Source of the DNA: an uncultured Blautia sp.
GTDB taxonomy: Bacteria > Bacillota > Clostridia > Lachnospirales > Lachnospiraceae
Assembly (NCBI GenBank): GCA_934371915.1
Contig: CAKROE010000006.1
Location: 4,064-68,063, forward strand
DNA length: 64,000 nt
Direction of reading: 5' to 3'
Part shown: one piece after another, positions 33,930 through 43,326 of the stretch
How the letters are laid out: each line of letters begins with the position of its first letter
How positions within the stretch are numbered: the first letter of the stretch is position 1
Notes under the pieces: generated by a model
The model's input: the letters and a program-made list of their open reading frames with translations, nothing else
Database searches by the model: none
Told to the model about the DNA's origin: nothing
Position numbers and translations under genes: made by a program

Positions 33930-34400
33930 CTATGCAAGAAATTCTTTCATCTTATTCAGTCCGCGGCTGATCTGCGAACGGACAGTATTGTGGTTCATCT
34001 GCATCATTTCTCCGATCTCATGGCTCTTGAATCCACCCACGATATTGAGACAGATGATCCGGCGTTCTGTTTCATCCAGACGATCCAGCGCCTCCCGCAC
34101 CTGCAGGCTCTCTTCCGTAGCATCACCTGCTGGCAGGTCATCCGGCAGTTCGACCGTCTTCTGCGTATATTCTTTTAGTTTGCGCCTGCATTTATTGGAC
34201 AGTATCTGAAAAATCCATGCCCGGAATTTCTCCTGGTCACGCAGCTTCTCCACGGTTGCAAACGCATCCGTCACCGTCTCGCTCACGGCGTCCTCCGCAT
34301 CCTGCGGATTCTTCAGGGTATGGAGTGCAAAATAGTACAGCTCCCTGTACACCTTCTCATAATATGCGGCAAATACTTCAGGCTTTTTTAAATCGTCCAT
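33930..34400 (-). CDS. ECF-type RNA polymerase sigma factor
   Basis: A 156-residue sigma factor. Region 2 spans about 1-75 (DAEDAVSETVTDAFATVEKL, RAWIFQILSNKCRRKLKE). Region 4 spans about 95-156 (REALDRLDETERRIICLNIV, GGFKSHEIGEMMQMNHNTVR). It is followed by the beta-propeller gene, whose short cytoplasmic N terminus probably holds it. The gene is the first of its unit. Target promoters cannot be told from this window. Confidence 0.94.
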   Translation of the reverse strand: MDDLKKPEVFAAYYEKVYRELYYFALHTLKNPQDAEDAVSETVTDAFATVEKLRDQEKFRAWIFQILSNKCRRKLKEYTQKTVELPDDLPAGDATEESLQVREALDRLDETERRIICLNIVGGFKSHEIGEMMQMNHNTVRSQISRGLNKMKEFLA

Positions 34401-34526
34401 GTTTCACCTCTGTTTCTGCCCGGCCCCCGCCGGTTCTGTGTTTTGTTTGATGCATCTGTATATTAGTGTCATTTTAGCATGGTTTTGTTGCATGGCTGTA
34501 AAAATTTTTCTGCATATATACAAAAA

Positions 34527-34552
34527 GAACCCGGAATTTCTTCCGGGTTCCA
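34527..34552 (-). terminator. Terminator of galT
   Basis: GAACCCGGAA and TTCCGGGTTC form a perfect 10-bp stem (34527-34550) with a short loop; on the minus strand it runs into a T-rich stretch (CTTTTTG). Confidence 0.85.
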
Positions 34553-34578
34553 CTTTCTGATACTTTTACACTATGTAA

Positions 34579-36069
34579 TTATAATGTCTCGATGAATCTC
34601 ATAAATGCTGCTCTGCCTTCTGGTGTGCATTTGTATACACCGGCATCTTCGAGTACGTGTACAAACACAATGCCGACCTCTTTCCGAAGGATTTCATGGA
34701 TGTTGTCCTTGTTGATGTCCTTGTATTTCGGGAGCACTTCTGCTGCCCATGCCGCATGTTTCTCGATCTTTTCGTTGGAAGCGATGTCTTTGCCTTCGAG
34801 AATGTATTCTTCGAGAAGCTCCAGTTCTTCTTTCAGACGTGCCGGAAGTACCGCAAGTCCCATAACCTCGATGAGGCCGATGTTTTCTTTTTTGATGTGA
34901 TGATACTGCGCATGCGGATGATATACACCAAGCGGATTTTCCTCGGTTGTGATGTTGTTTCGAAGTGTCAGATCCAGCTCATACATGTCACCGACTTTAC
35001 GTGCGATCGGAGTGATCGTGTTGTGCGGTTCACCGTCTGTCTCAGCAAAAATAAATGCTGCTTCATCCGTATATCCTCTCCAGACTTCCAGTACATGTGT
35101 CGCAAGATCGACCAGACGGTCAGAGTCTTTATGGCGGATACGAAGCACAGACAGTGGCCACTTCACAATGCCTGCCTCTACATCCTCATAACCCGGGATC
35201 GTCACCTGTTTCTCGATCGGAGCTTTTGCCATTGCAAATGTATAATGACCACCCTGAAAATGATCATGGCTCAGAATAGAGCCGCCAACGATCGGAAGAT
35301 CCGCATTGGAACCAAGGAAATAATGTGGGAACAGTTTGACAAAATCAAACAGTTTGATAAATGCATTTCTCTCGATCTTCATCGGGGTATGCTTGCTGTT
35401 AAACACGATACAGTGCTCATTGTAATATACATACGGAGAATACTGGAATCCCCATGGTGTATCATTGATCGTGATCGGAATGATTCTGTGGTTCTGTCTC
35501 GCCGGATGATTGACACGGCCTGCGTATCCCTCGTTTTCCGGACAGAGCAGACATTTCGGATAACTGCTTGCTTTGGCATTCTTTGCTGCTGCGATCGCTT
35601 TCGGATCTTTTTCCGGTTTGGAAAGATTGATCGTAATGTCAATTTCTCCATATGGGCTGTCCACTTTCCATTTCTGGTCTTTCTTTACACGATAACGGCG
35701 GATATAATTGCTGTCCTGACTCAGTTTGTAAAAATAATCCGTTGCTTTCTGCGGATCATCCTGATATCTGTCCCAGAACTCTTTCTGCACCTGTGCCGGA
35801 CGAGGCATCAGGCAATTCATCAGTCTGGTGTCAAAAAGATCACGATAAACCACGCTGTCCTCGATCAGTCCTCTCTTTACTGCTTCATCCAGAAGTTCAT
35901 TCAGAGTTTCTTCCAGATCTACGCCTGAAAATTTTTCTTCCGGTTCGGTGTATTCATCTTCATGAAATACATCCAGAAGAAGGTTCGTCGTGTAATTTCT
36001 CTCACACTCCAAAACCAGTCCTGACTCAACTCCATACTGTACAAGTTTTGCGATGCCTTTGCTTAACAT
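34579..36069 (-). CDS. galT: UDP-glucose--hexose-1-phosphate uridylyltransferase, class II
   Basis: A 496-residue GalT of the Firmicute class II type. It has PYVYYNEHCIVFNSKHTPM, FPHYFLGSNADLPIVGGSIL, SHDHFQGGHYTFAMAKAP and GVYHPHAQYHHIKKENIGLI. The HDHFQGG segment and the later histidines supply metal and catalytic contacts in this family. It exchanges the nucleotidyl group between UDP-glucose and galactose 1-phosphate (Leloir pathway). No galK or galE lies beside it. AGGAGG is 8 nt before the ATG. It is the last gene of the minus-strand run from mtnN and ends in a terminator. Confidence 0.95.
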   Translation of the reverse strand: MLSKGIAKLVQYGVESGLVLECERNYTTNLLLDVFHEDEYTEPEEKFSGVDLEETLNELLDEAVKRGLIEDSVVYRDLFDTRLMNCLMPRPAQVQKEFWDRYQDDPQKATDYFYKLSQDSNYIRRYRVKKDQKWKVDSPYGEIDITINLSKPEKDPKAIAAAKNAKASSYPKCLLCPENEGYAGRVNHPARQNHRIIPITINDTPWGFQYSPYVYYNEHCIVFNSKHTPMKIERNAFIKLFDFVKLFPHYFLGSNADLPIVGGSILSHDHFQGGHYTFAMAKAPIEKQVTIPGYEDVEAGIVKWPLSVLRIRHKDSDRLVDLATHVLEVWRGYTDEAAFIFAETDGEPHNTITPIARKVGDMYELDLTLRNNITTEENPLGVYHPHAQYHHIKKENIGLIEVMGLAVLPARLKEELELLEEYILEGKDIASNEKIEKHAAWAAEVLPKYKDINKDNIHEILRKEVGIVFVHVLEDAGVYKCTPEGRAAFMRFIETL

Positions 36070-36089
36070 AAGCCTGTCCTCCTGTAAAA

Positions 36090-38543
36090 TTATTTTTGAT
36101 TATCAAGATAAGAAATAAATACATTGCCCGCCTGCTGGAAAAGAGCGGTACTGTCGTTCATTCCATACGGGCTGACTTCGCCTGTCGCAGGATCCAGAAG
36201 CCATGTATTGTATGCATCATATCCGACGATCACGACACTGGTATCTGCACCGGTTTTTGCTATAACAGCACGCTGTGCGCTGATCTCATAAAGGACATTT
36301 TCCAGACTGCATCCGGTAAGGTCGATCACGGTTCCGGAATCTCCCAGACCTTCTTGCAGCTTGTCTTTATCCCACGAACCACTTCGGATGATCTCAGGAA
36401 CATCCGCCGTGTTCAGCGTAAGCTGTGTTTTCATATTTCCACGTTCCCAGACATATTGCTGTGCCCGGTTCAAAACCACACCGGTCCGGCTGTCTGCCTG
36501 CAGTACTGCCTGTGCCGGATCTGTCCACACACTGTCCAGACCACCGCGGGCATATACATAATAAACATCTCCAAGCTGGCTCTTGTCCACTTCAACCTGA
36601 ACAATGTTCTCGTTGCCGTTTTTTATTTTGGCAGTAAGAATCAGCGGTTCATCTGCCTCCGGTTTGTCAGTGAATACCAGCTTGACGATAATACCCTGAC
36701 GTGTCGTGCTTGTCTGCTCCACAGAAACCAGATCTGCCGAAGTTTTCTTATTATTCATGATATTGTCTTTATTCTTTACGGTGTACGCATTTCCATTCTT
36801 TTCTGACAGATTAAATTCCATCATAGAACTTCCGACCGTCACGTCTGTAATATAATATCCATCCTGATGATACTCTTTTTTGATATTTCCGTCAAAGTCC
36901 TCAATCTTTATAGATGTGATTCCATCGACCGTATGCCCGTTTTCATCAGTAAGACTGTCCCCGTCAAGCACATTTCCGTAAATCAGATCTTCGTTCATAA
37001 AGCCGAGTACCCGAAGCTGCTGCGAAGCATCCGGTGTATCATTTCTTGTCTTCAGCGAGTCAAAATCTATGTATTCGATCTGTCCTGCCTGATCACCGTC
37101 CATGATCCGCCATGCCGCATGTGCATTCGTCTCAGATACGGCAAACTGATTACTGTCGATGTTTTCTGCCAGAACTTTATATTCGCTGTCATCAATATTG
37201 ATCTGGTAAAGACTTCCGGAAAGAAGCAAGAACAGCTGATTTTTCTTATTTACATAACTCAATGTACCGAGATCGGATTTCAAAAACTCAAACGACTCTG
37301 TTGTCGGAATAAATACTTTCTCCTCAACTACATTCTGGTCATGATTGTAATGATAGATTCCGGCTCCGCAGTAACCTTCGTGGTTTCCGCGGTTCATGTA
37401 TCCATAGACCATGAAATTGACATCACCGTCATCTTCCACGCTCAGAAGCTTAATGTCATGTTCCGTGCGTGAATCACGGAAATCACCTTTTGCTGCTTTA
37501 CGGAAATCAAACACCTGCGCAAACTTGCCGTTATTCTGTGTATAAGTCCAGAGCGCCCCTTCCTGCACAAAAGCCGTCACACTTCCCTCTGTATTTGTAA
37601 GATAGGTCACGTTTTTGTTTCGGGCTCCGAGCAGCAGCCCGTCATCCGTGATCACTGACTGTTTCGGGTCAAATACCTGTCCTGCGGACCGCTCAAAATC
37701 CAGCAGACGAATACGGTCTTCCGAATAACGCAGGCGATAAAAATCTGTTACATTATAATATTCTGCACCACCGTTTTCATTTGCGGCACAGATTTCATAT
37801 TCCAGTGAAATACTTGCAGTCGTCTCATTGATCTCTTTGATAACCGGTATCCCCTTCTTTGTGATCTGCGGATTCAGATTGCCCCAGCTTATCACAGAAA
37901 GTGGTGATTTGATGGAAACGGATGCAAAATTTGTCGTCGTTGAATCTGCAGATTCCAGATATGCGGCAAGATTATCTGCCGAAGTTTTATCCATGCACAT
38001 CTGTGCAAAATCAGATGCAAATTTCACATAAGCCTGCGTATTTGTAGAGGATCTGGAAACAACTCTCGTATAGTAATAGGCTTCCCCATCATTGGTATCG
38101 ACCGTCAGCTGCATGGAATACTCCTGATTCATCAGAAGACCCGCGTTGATCTCGATCTGTGCGCGAAGATAACCGTCCGATCCCGACGAATCCAGATCTT
38201 TGATCTTGCGGTTTTCGACAATCTTTGTTCCATCGGAAGTACGCACCTCATAAGAAAGACTCTTTACTTTTTCATCGTAAGGATTGACTGCGATCGTCAG
38301 TTTCTTCGTCGTATCCAGCGGTGTCACACTGTCACGGACAAAATCTGCCTCCATCGGCTGCCGGTAACCGTACATGCGATTCGCCAGCGTTCCGTTAAAA
38401 TCCACCATCACTTCCGGAATCGTCGGATTATTCATATCCGAGCGATTATCGGTCGTTTCGTTGTTCATCAGAAACACCGTGCCGGCCACTCCCAATATAA
38501 AAATCACCAGAAGAATCAAAAACCTTTTCAGTACTTTCAGCAT
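36090..38543 (-). CDS. Large membrane-anchored extracellular protein of unknown function
   Basis: I do not recognise a function. The 817 residues begin with one membrane helix (LKRFLILLVIFILGVAGTVF), with the rest presumably outside. The middle (about 290-560) has repeated short strands like a beta-propeller (LLLGARNKNVTYLTNTEG, DDGDVNFMVYGYMNRGN). The last 90 residues (NVLYEISAQRAVIAKTGADT, VVIVGYDAYNTWLLDPATGE) resemble a C39-like papain fold but lack the histidine normally found before the VGYD strand, so it would be inactive. The gene starts 4 bp after the methyltransferase stop, with GGGAG 9 nt upstream, and is followed by galT. Confidence 0.8.
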   Translation of the reverse strand: MLKVLKRFLILLVIFILGVAGTVFLMNNETTDNRSDMNNPTIPEVMVDFNGTLANRMYGYRQPMEADFVRDSVTPLDTTKKLTIAVNPYDEKVKSLSYEVRTSDGTKIVENRKIKDLDSSGSDGYLRAQIEINAGLLMNQEYSMQLTVDTNDGEAYYYTRVVSRSSTNTQAYVKFASDFAQMCMDKTSADNLAAYLESADSTTTNFASVSIKSPLSVISWGNLNPQITKKGIPVIKEINETTASISLEYEICAANENGGAEYYNVTDFYRLRYSEDRIRLLDFERSAGQVFDPKQSVITDDGLLLGARNKNVTYLTNTEGSVTAFVQEGALWTYTQNNGKFAQVFDFRKAAKGDFRDSRTEHDIKLLSVEDDGDVNFMVYGYMNRGNHEGYCGAGIYHYNHDQNVVEEKVFIPTTESFEFLKSDLGTLSYVNKKNQLFLLLSGSLYQINIDDSEYKVLAENIDSNQFAVSETNAHAAWRIMDGDQAGQIEYIDFDSLKTRNDTPDASQQLRVLGFMNEDLIYGNVLDGDSLTDENGHTVDGITSIKIEDFDGNIKKEYHQDGYYITDVTVGSSMMEFNLSEKNGNAYTVKNKDNIMNNKKTSADLVSVEQTSTTRQGIIVKLVFTDKPEADEPLILTAKIKNGNENIVQVEVDKSQLGDVYYVYARGGLDSVWTDPAQAVLQADSRTGVVLNRAQQYVWERGNMKTQLTLNTADVPEIIRSGSWDKDKLQEGLGDSGTVIDLTGCSLENVLYEISAQRAVIAKTGADTSVVIVGYDAYNTWLLDPATGEVSPYGMNDSTALFQQAGNVFISYLDNQK

Positions 38544-38547
38544 GGTT

Positions 38548-39723
38548 TCAGACTCCCTTCTTAAGGTGCAGCCCGTCCGGATAAAGCAGTTTTTCCAGTG
38601 TCAGATGACTGTTCAGCGCATCGTTCATCGCAGGAAGTCCCTCCGGGAAATGAGCTTTTTCATTTTTGACCGCACGGATCAGAAGATTCTTCGGTGTATG
38701 TTCCATATCAATAAATTCAAGAATCTGTGTACTGTAGCCTTTCGATTCAAGAAGTTCTGCACGGATACCATCTGTCAGAAGCGCAGAAATACGTTCTTTC
38801 AGGATGCCATATTTCAGCACCGGCTCCAGAAGTTCATTGTGGATCTGACTGTTCAGCTCATGCTGGCAGCACGGCACAGATAAAATCACCTGCGCATCCC
38901 ACTCAACAGCTTTTGCAAGTGCATAATCTGTCGCCCTGTCACAGGCATGAAGCGTCACAACCATATCGACCTTCTGTACACCTTCATAATCTGCGATATC
39001 GCCATGCAGGAAATGCAGCTTGTCATAGCCATATTTCTGAGCAAGACCGTTACATTTCTTAATGACGTCCTCTTTCAGATCAAGTCCGACGATGTTGACG
39101 TCGTATCCTTTGAGTTCTTTCAGATAATAATACATGGCAAATGTCAGATAAGATTTGCCACATCCGAAATCCAGGATCGTGATCTCCCGTTCTCTGGACA
39201 GCGCCGGAAGAATGTCCTCGATAAACTCCAGAAAACGGTTGATCTGCTTAAATTTGTCATAAGAAGTATTGTGGATTTTCCCTTCGCGGTTCATCACTCC
39301 GAGATCCACAAGAAACGGAACCGCCGTTCCTTCTTTCAGAATGTATTGTTTCACCCGGTTGTGCGCCTGAATCCTGACCGGTTCCAGCGCCGGATGCTTT
39401 TTGACTTTGATCGTCTGCTTACCTTTTTTGCTGACCAGAACGGTACCGTCCGCACATCTTCCCTGTATCTGAAGCTGCGAAAAACAGCCTTCGTCAAGGT
39501 TTGCCGCCACATAGGAAATGATTTCTTTCCTTGTATAATTTGCGTGGAGCACCTTCGTTCCCACAGTGGAAGAAGCCTGATAACAGATACTGCCTTTCAG
39601 TTCGATCGGGCGTATCCGCACACGGGACGGAGCATCTTTTTCTCTGCTTCTCTGACCGCTTAAGACTGCAAGCATCAGCTCTTCATCAAATTGTTTTTCC
39701 AAAAATTCCTGTAATGTCATCAT
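38548..39723 (-). CDS. SAM-dependent methyltransferase (PCC-motif family)
   Basis: A 391-residue protein with a non-catalytic N-terminal region of about 170 residues and a class I methyltransferase fold. Motif I is ILDFGCGKSYLTFAMYYYLK and motif II VNIVGLDLKEDVI; the catalytic-like SVPCCQHELN (PCC) resembles the family PF13679, whose members are thought to act on nucleic acid or small molecules. The substrate is not known. The upstream gene is an unknown 121-residue protein; the downstream one is the large anchored protein. Confidence 0.88.
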   Translation of the reverse strand: MMTLQEFLEKQFDEELMLAVLSGQRSREKDAPSRVRIRPIELKGSICYQASSTVGTKVLHANYTRKEIISYVAANLDEGCFSQLQIQGRCADGTVLVSKKGKQTIKVKKHPALEPVRIQAHNRVKQYILKEGTAVPFLVDLGVMNREGKIHNTSYDKFKQINRFLEFIEDILPALSREREITILDFGCGKSYLTFAMYYYLKELKGYDVNIVGLDLKEDVIKKCNGLAQKYGYDKLHFLHGDIADYEGVQKVDMVVTLHACDRATDYALAKAVEWDAQVILSVPCCQHELNSQIHNELLEPVLKYGILKERISALLTDGIRAELLESKGYSTQILEFIDMEHTPKNLLIRAVKNEKAHFPEGLPAMNDALNSHLTLEKLLYPDGLHLKKGV

Positions 39724-39778
39724 ATAAAATAAATCTTTCTTTCTGTCACACTGTACATCTGTGATACAAAGCTTCCTG

Positions 39779-40144
39779 TCAGAATCCCCGGCATCTGCGC
39801 CGTCTGCAGCGTCTCCTTGAAATTTCCTGATACAGAAGCACTTCGATCAGATCATCTAAAAAGCGATCCGAAATCTCCTGTATCTCAAGTTCTCCTGCAA
39901 CCTGCTCGCGTATCTGTCTGCACAGGCTGCGCATCATCAGTCTGTCGGGATATTCGTCATAAAGTCTGCTTCCTTCATAATCCAAAAGCTCACATTCTTC
40001 TTCTACTTTTTCCTGCACTTTAAGTGCTGTATCCGGAAAATAAGATTTCATCAGGGCAAATTCTCTTTCCTGCATGCGTTCTCCGCTATAAAGCGCCGGA
40101 CTGGCATAAGTCAGATAAAATGGTAAAAACTTGTCGTAATACAT
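39779..40144 (-). CDS. Small helical protein of unknown function
   Basis: A 121-residue protein, acidic in the middle (VQEKVEEECELLDYEGSRLY) and very basic at the end (EISRRRCRRRRCRGF). I do not recognise it. It starts with ATG and AGGAG 7 nt upstream, so it is probably real. The arrangement mtnN, this gene, methyltransferase is on one strand with gaps of about 60 bp. No membrane segment or signal is seen. Confidence 0.7.
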   Translation of the reverse strand: MYYDKFLPFYLTYASPALYSGERMQEREFALMKSYFPDTALKVQEKVEEECELLDYEGSRLYDEYPDRLMMRSLCRQIREQVAGELEIQEISDRFLDDLIEVLLYQEISRRRCRRRRCRGF

Positions 40145-40209
40145 GGACAGGCTCCTGCTTTACCATCGTCCCTAACATTTTATGCAGAACTATGCGAAAT
40201 GTGCCGCAA

Positions 40210-40914
40210 TCAGCCCTGGATGTCTTTCAGAATACGAAGTGTCAGTTTGAAGCTGTGCTCTGCTGCCATTGCCTCGAATGTCGGATAATCCATTTCTGCG
40301 CTTCCGTCTGCCTTGTCGGAGATCGCACGGATCACAAGGAACGGAACATTGTTAAGATATGCTGTCTGTGCGATTGCTGCGCCTTCCATTTCAACGGCAT
40401 ATGCACCGAATTCTTTTACGACAAAATCTTTGACACTCTGATCTGCAACAAACTGATCACCGGATGCGATTCGTCCTTCAAATACTTCGATATCCGGGTT
40501 AACCTCCCTGCATGCCTGCACTGCCAGTTTGCGGAGTGCATCATCACTGTGGAAAGAAAATGCATCCATCTGCGGGATCTGACCTACCGGGTAGCCAAAC
40601 GCTACGGCATTCATATCATGATGGATGAGGTCTGTGGAAACTACAATGTCTCCGATATTGATGTCCGCATTCAGACTTCCGGCGATACCTGTATTGATCA
40701 CGACTTCTGCATGGAAATCGTCAATCAGGATCTGTGTACAAATTGCTGCATTTACTTTACCGATTCCAGAGCGGACAACAACTACTTTTTTGCCTTCTAA
40801 AACACCGGCATAAAATTCCATGGAAGCTTTGCGTGTGATCTCCACATCCTGCATACGCTCTTTGAGGCTTGCAACCTCTACTTCCATTGCTCCTATGATA
40901 CCGATACATCTCAT
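40210..40914 (-). CDS. mtnN: 5'-methylthioadenosine/S-adenosylhomocysteine nucleosidase
   Basis: A 234-residue purine nucleoside hydrolase of the MtnN family: MRCIGIIGAMEVEVASLKE, VVINTGIAGSLN, AVEMEGAAIAQTA (substrate Glu) and VIRAISDKAD (catalytic Asp). It removes adenine from MTA and SAH, relieving inhibition of methyl transfer and of radical SAM enzymes. ATG 40914 is set by AGGAG 9 nt upstream. Confidence 0.97.
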   Translation of the reverse strand: MRCIGIIGAMEVEVASLKERMQDVEITRKASMEFYAGVLEGKKVVVVRSGIGKVNAAICTQILIDDFHAEVVINTGIAGSLNADINIGDIVVSTDLIHHDMNAVAFGYPVGQIPQMDAFSFHSDDALRKLAVQACREVNPDIEVFEGRIASGDQFVADQSVKDFVVKEFGAYAVEMEGAAIAQTAYLNNVPFLVIRAISDKADGSAEMDYPTFEAMAAEHSFKLTLRILKDIQG

Positions 40915-41110
40915 AATAAAATTCTCCTGTCTTTTTTCTGTATTCTGCACTGTTCCAAAATATATAATTCTGCTTTTAGCAGGCTACATCTGTTATTCTG
41001 TCCTGAACAGTTCTGTTAACTTTAAATATACTTTTTTATTATACCAAATGTTGTGTTTATATGGAAACTTTTTTTCTTTTCTGCTATACTGTCCCAAGGA
41101 GGTTGATATT

Positions 41111-41353
41111 ATGGTATATAAAACATCCGGCGTCTGTTCAAGCGCCATCTCATTTGAAATTGACGAACAGGGAAAAGTTCATGATGTAAAATTTCAGGGC
41201 GGATGCTCCGGCAACACACAGGGCGTAGCCAGACTGATCGAAGGCATGGATGCCAAAGAAGCTATCAGCAGACTCGAAGGAATCCGCTGCGGATTCAGAC
41301 CAACATCCTGTCCGGACCAGCTTTCCAAAGCTCTGAAAGAAGCGTTAAACTAA
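41111..41353 (+). CDS. TSCPD domain protein (TIGR03905-like)
   Basis: An 80-residue protein with GGCSGNTQGVARLIEGMD and GFRPTSCPDQLSKAL. The TSCPD motif also occurs near the C terminus of class II ribonucleotide reductases; the stand-alone form has no proven function. Its cysteines (9, 37, 60 and 67 by my count) might bind metal. AAGGAGG lies 8 nt before the ATG. It is divergent from mtnN, and its terminator at 41446 is shared with the MBL gene. Confidence 0.93.
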   Translation: MVYKTSGVCSSAISFEIDEQGKVHDVKFQGGCSGNTQGVARLIEGMDAKEAISRLEGIRCGFRPTSCPDQLSKALKEALN

Positions 41354-41393
41354 ATATTTTTTCCTGTACAGCTGTGTGCTGTATATAAGTACA

Positions 41394-41441
41394 TACAGAG
41401 GACCTGCCACTGGCAGCTTCTCTCGCATACTTTGGCATCAA
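41394..41441 (+). repeat. Conserved 48-bp intergenic element, copy A
   Basis: The stretch from TACAGAGGACCTGCCAC to TCTCGCATACTTTGGCATCA is nearly identical to copy B at 43759-43807 (five substitutions and one gap by eye). It stands just upstream of the terminator-like hairpin at 41446. The two copies flank the MBL nuclease gene. No protein is supported here on either strand. Confidence 0.85.
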
Positions 41442-41445
41442 CTGC

Positions 41446-41480
41446 AAAACCGGAGAACCACATCGGCTCTCCGGTTTTTT
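41446..41480. terminator. Terminator between the TSCPD and MBL genes
   Basis: AAACCGGAGA and TCTCCGGTTT form a stem followed by T on the plus strand and preceded by A, so it can act on both strands. Confidence 0.85.
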
Positions 41481-41514
41481 GTATCTTTTTATATTGATTT
41501 TTATCTGCAATTCT

Positions 41515-43134
41515 TTATGACAGATCATCTCTGTCCCATTTATCACACAATGACTGCACTTCTCTTGTAAAGCGGTCGAGATCTTTGTTCGGAATACCTT
41601 CGCTCTTGCGGATAACAGACATAAGACGCTGTCCCATGGCAACCAGCTTCTGGAATGCACGTGCAGCCTTTGAAGTCTTCGGCGAAACGGCAGCCTTCGT
41701 GATCTTGATGCCCTGCGCTTCATAGATGCAGACATTTTCTGCGAGGTCAAATACGGTGCCGCTGAACGGTGCCATTGCATCCAGTCCAAGTTCCTCTTCA
41801 AGACGTCTTGCAAAAATTTCCGTCACTTCATCATCGCCATGTGTAACAAAAACTTTTGTCGGTTTCTGACTGAAAGATTTGATCCAGGTCATCAGTCCGT
41901 TTACATCCGCATGACCACTGATGCCCGGCATCTGGCAGATTTCTGCACCAACATAGACACTCTCACCAAAAAGTTTTACCTCGACCGCACCTTCGAGAAG
42001 TGCTCTTCCGAGCGTACCGATTGCCTGATAACCAACAAACAAAATCGTGTTGTTCGGATTCCACAGATTGTGTTTCAGGTGATGTTTGATTCGACCGGCA
42101 TCACACATACCGCTCGCGGAAATAATTACCTTGCAATCTTCGTCAAAGTTGATTGCTTTGGAATCATCGCTTGTGATCGAGGTTTTCAGTCCCGGGAACA
42201 TTAACGGGTTGATTCCCTTATTTACAAGTTCCAGTGCTTCTTCATCAAAACAGTCATAAATATGTTCGTTAAAAATCGTCGTCGCTTCATTTGCGAGAGG
42301 ACTGTCCACATAAACTTTGAAATTGTCATGTCCGTGAACGCGTCCTTCTTCTTTGATCTGACGGATGAAATAAAGCATCTCCTGCGTACGTCCTACCGCA
42401 AAGGATGGAATCACAACGCTTCCTCCGCGGTCAAAAGTTCTCTGAATCACTTCGCTCAGAAGTCCTACATAATCCGGACGGTCGCCATGGCTTCTGTCAC
42501 CGTAGGTTGATTCCATTACAACATAGTCGGCATCATGAAGGTATACCGGATCTTTGATCAGCGGCTGATTGAGATTTCCGATATCACCTGAGAAAACAAT
42601 TTTTTTCTCTTTGCCGTCTTCATTGATGAGCACTTCAATGCTTGCAGATCCAAGCAGGTGCCCGGCATCGACAAATCGTACGCAGATGCCTTCCGCCGGT
42701 GTGATCGTCTTTTCATATGGACACGGAACAAAATTCTGAAGAACGCCCAATGCATCCTCCATGGTATATGCCGGTACAAACTCCGGCTTGCCCTGACGGC
42801 GTCCCTTACGGTTTCGCCATTCTGCCTCGAACATCTGGATATGGGCGCTGTCTCGAAGCATAATGTCACAGAGATGGCAGGTTGCCTGTGTCGCATAAAC
42901 CGGTCCCTGAAAACCTTTTGCATAGATTGCCGGCAGATTTCCGGAATGATCCATATGTGCATGGGTCAAAAGCACAAAATCAAGGTCACTTCCCTTAACC
43001 GGTATTTCCTGATTTTCATAATAATCGGGTCCCTGTTCCATACCACAGTCTACAAGAAACTTCTTACCGGCAGCTTCCAGATAATAACAGCTTCCGGTTA
43101 CTTCATGTGTCGCCCCAATAAAGGTTATCTTCAT
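41515..43134 (-). CDS. MBL-fold/beta-CASP RNase (RNase J/CPSF-like)
   Basis: A 539-residue nuclease of the metallo-beta-lactamase/beta-CASP group, relatives of which process RNA. It has LLTHAHMDHSGNLP (metal motif), VFSGDIGN, the beta-CASP entry VVIPSFAVGRTQEML, SASGMCDAGRIKHHL and PGISGHADVNGLMTW (late His). This is the RMMBL-bearing, Ysh1-like branch, separate from classical RNase J. The last 70 residues are an unusual basic tail (KTSKAARAFQKLVAMGQRLM). I chose ATG 43134 because GGGGG lies 7 nt upstream. It is flanked by the two copies of a conserved intergenic element. Confidence 0.92.
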   Translation of the reverse strand: MKITFIGATHEVTGSCYYLEAAGKKFLVDCGMEQGPDYYENQEIPVKGSDLDFVLLTHAHMDHSGNLPAIYAKGFQGPVYATQATCHLCDIMLRDSAHIQMFEAEWRNRKGRRQGKPEFVPAYTMEDALGVLQNFVPCPYEKTITPAEGICVRFVDAGHLLGSASIEVLINEDGKEKKIVFSGDIGNLNQPLIKDPVYLHDADYVVMESTYGDRSHGDRPDYVGLLSEVIQRTFDRGGSVVIPSFAVGRTQEMLYFIRQIKEEGRVHGHDNFKVYVDSPLANEATTIFNEHIYDCFDEEALELVNKGINPLMFPGLKTSITSDDSKAINFDEDCKVIISASGMCDAGRIKHHLKHNLWNPNNTILFVGYQAIGTLGRALLEGAVEVKLFGESVYVGAEICQMPGISGHADVNGLMTWIKSFSQKPTKVFVTHGDDEVTEIFARRLEEELGLDAMAPFSGTVFDLAENVCIYEAQGIKITKAAVSPKTSKAARAFQKLVAMGQRLMSVIRKSEGIPNKDLDRFTREVQSLCDKWDRDDLS

Positions 43135-43326
43135 GTGCGAGCCCCCTTTGTCTGAAAAATCGCGCAAATATATATTGTTGTAACCATTATACACGATTGA
43201 CTTGTTTTTTAACAGTCTTTTTGTATAAAATCACAGGAGAAATACAGGAAAGATTTGGTGATGTCTGTTTGTGATGCCTGCAATTGTAAGAACAGAGATG
43301 ATAAGAAAAGTGGATACAGCGGCTGG
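43135..43326. other. Upstream region of the MBL gene
   Basis: It holds a minus-strand TATAAT (near 43181) that may be the -10 of the MBL gene and AT-rich sequence. No gene is seen; the repeat array starts at 43327. Confidence 0.4.

Noticed and set aside
34657-35928. Long plus-strand open frame antisense to galT
   Set aside because: It is the shadow of a strongly conserved gene, has Cys/Ile-rich composition without a recognisable domain, and lacks a ribosome binding site.
41295-41813. Minus-strand open frame spanning the 49-bp element and the end of the MBL gene
   Set aside because: It crosses a terminator hairpin and overlaps two well-supported genes; the similarity to frames at copy B only reflects the repeated DNA.
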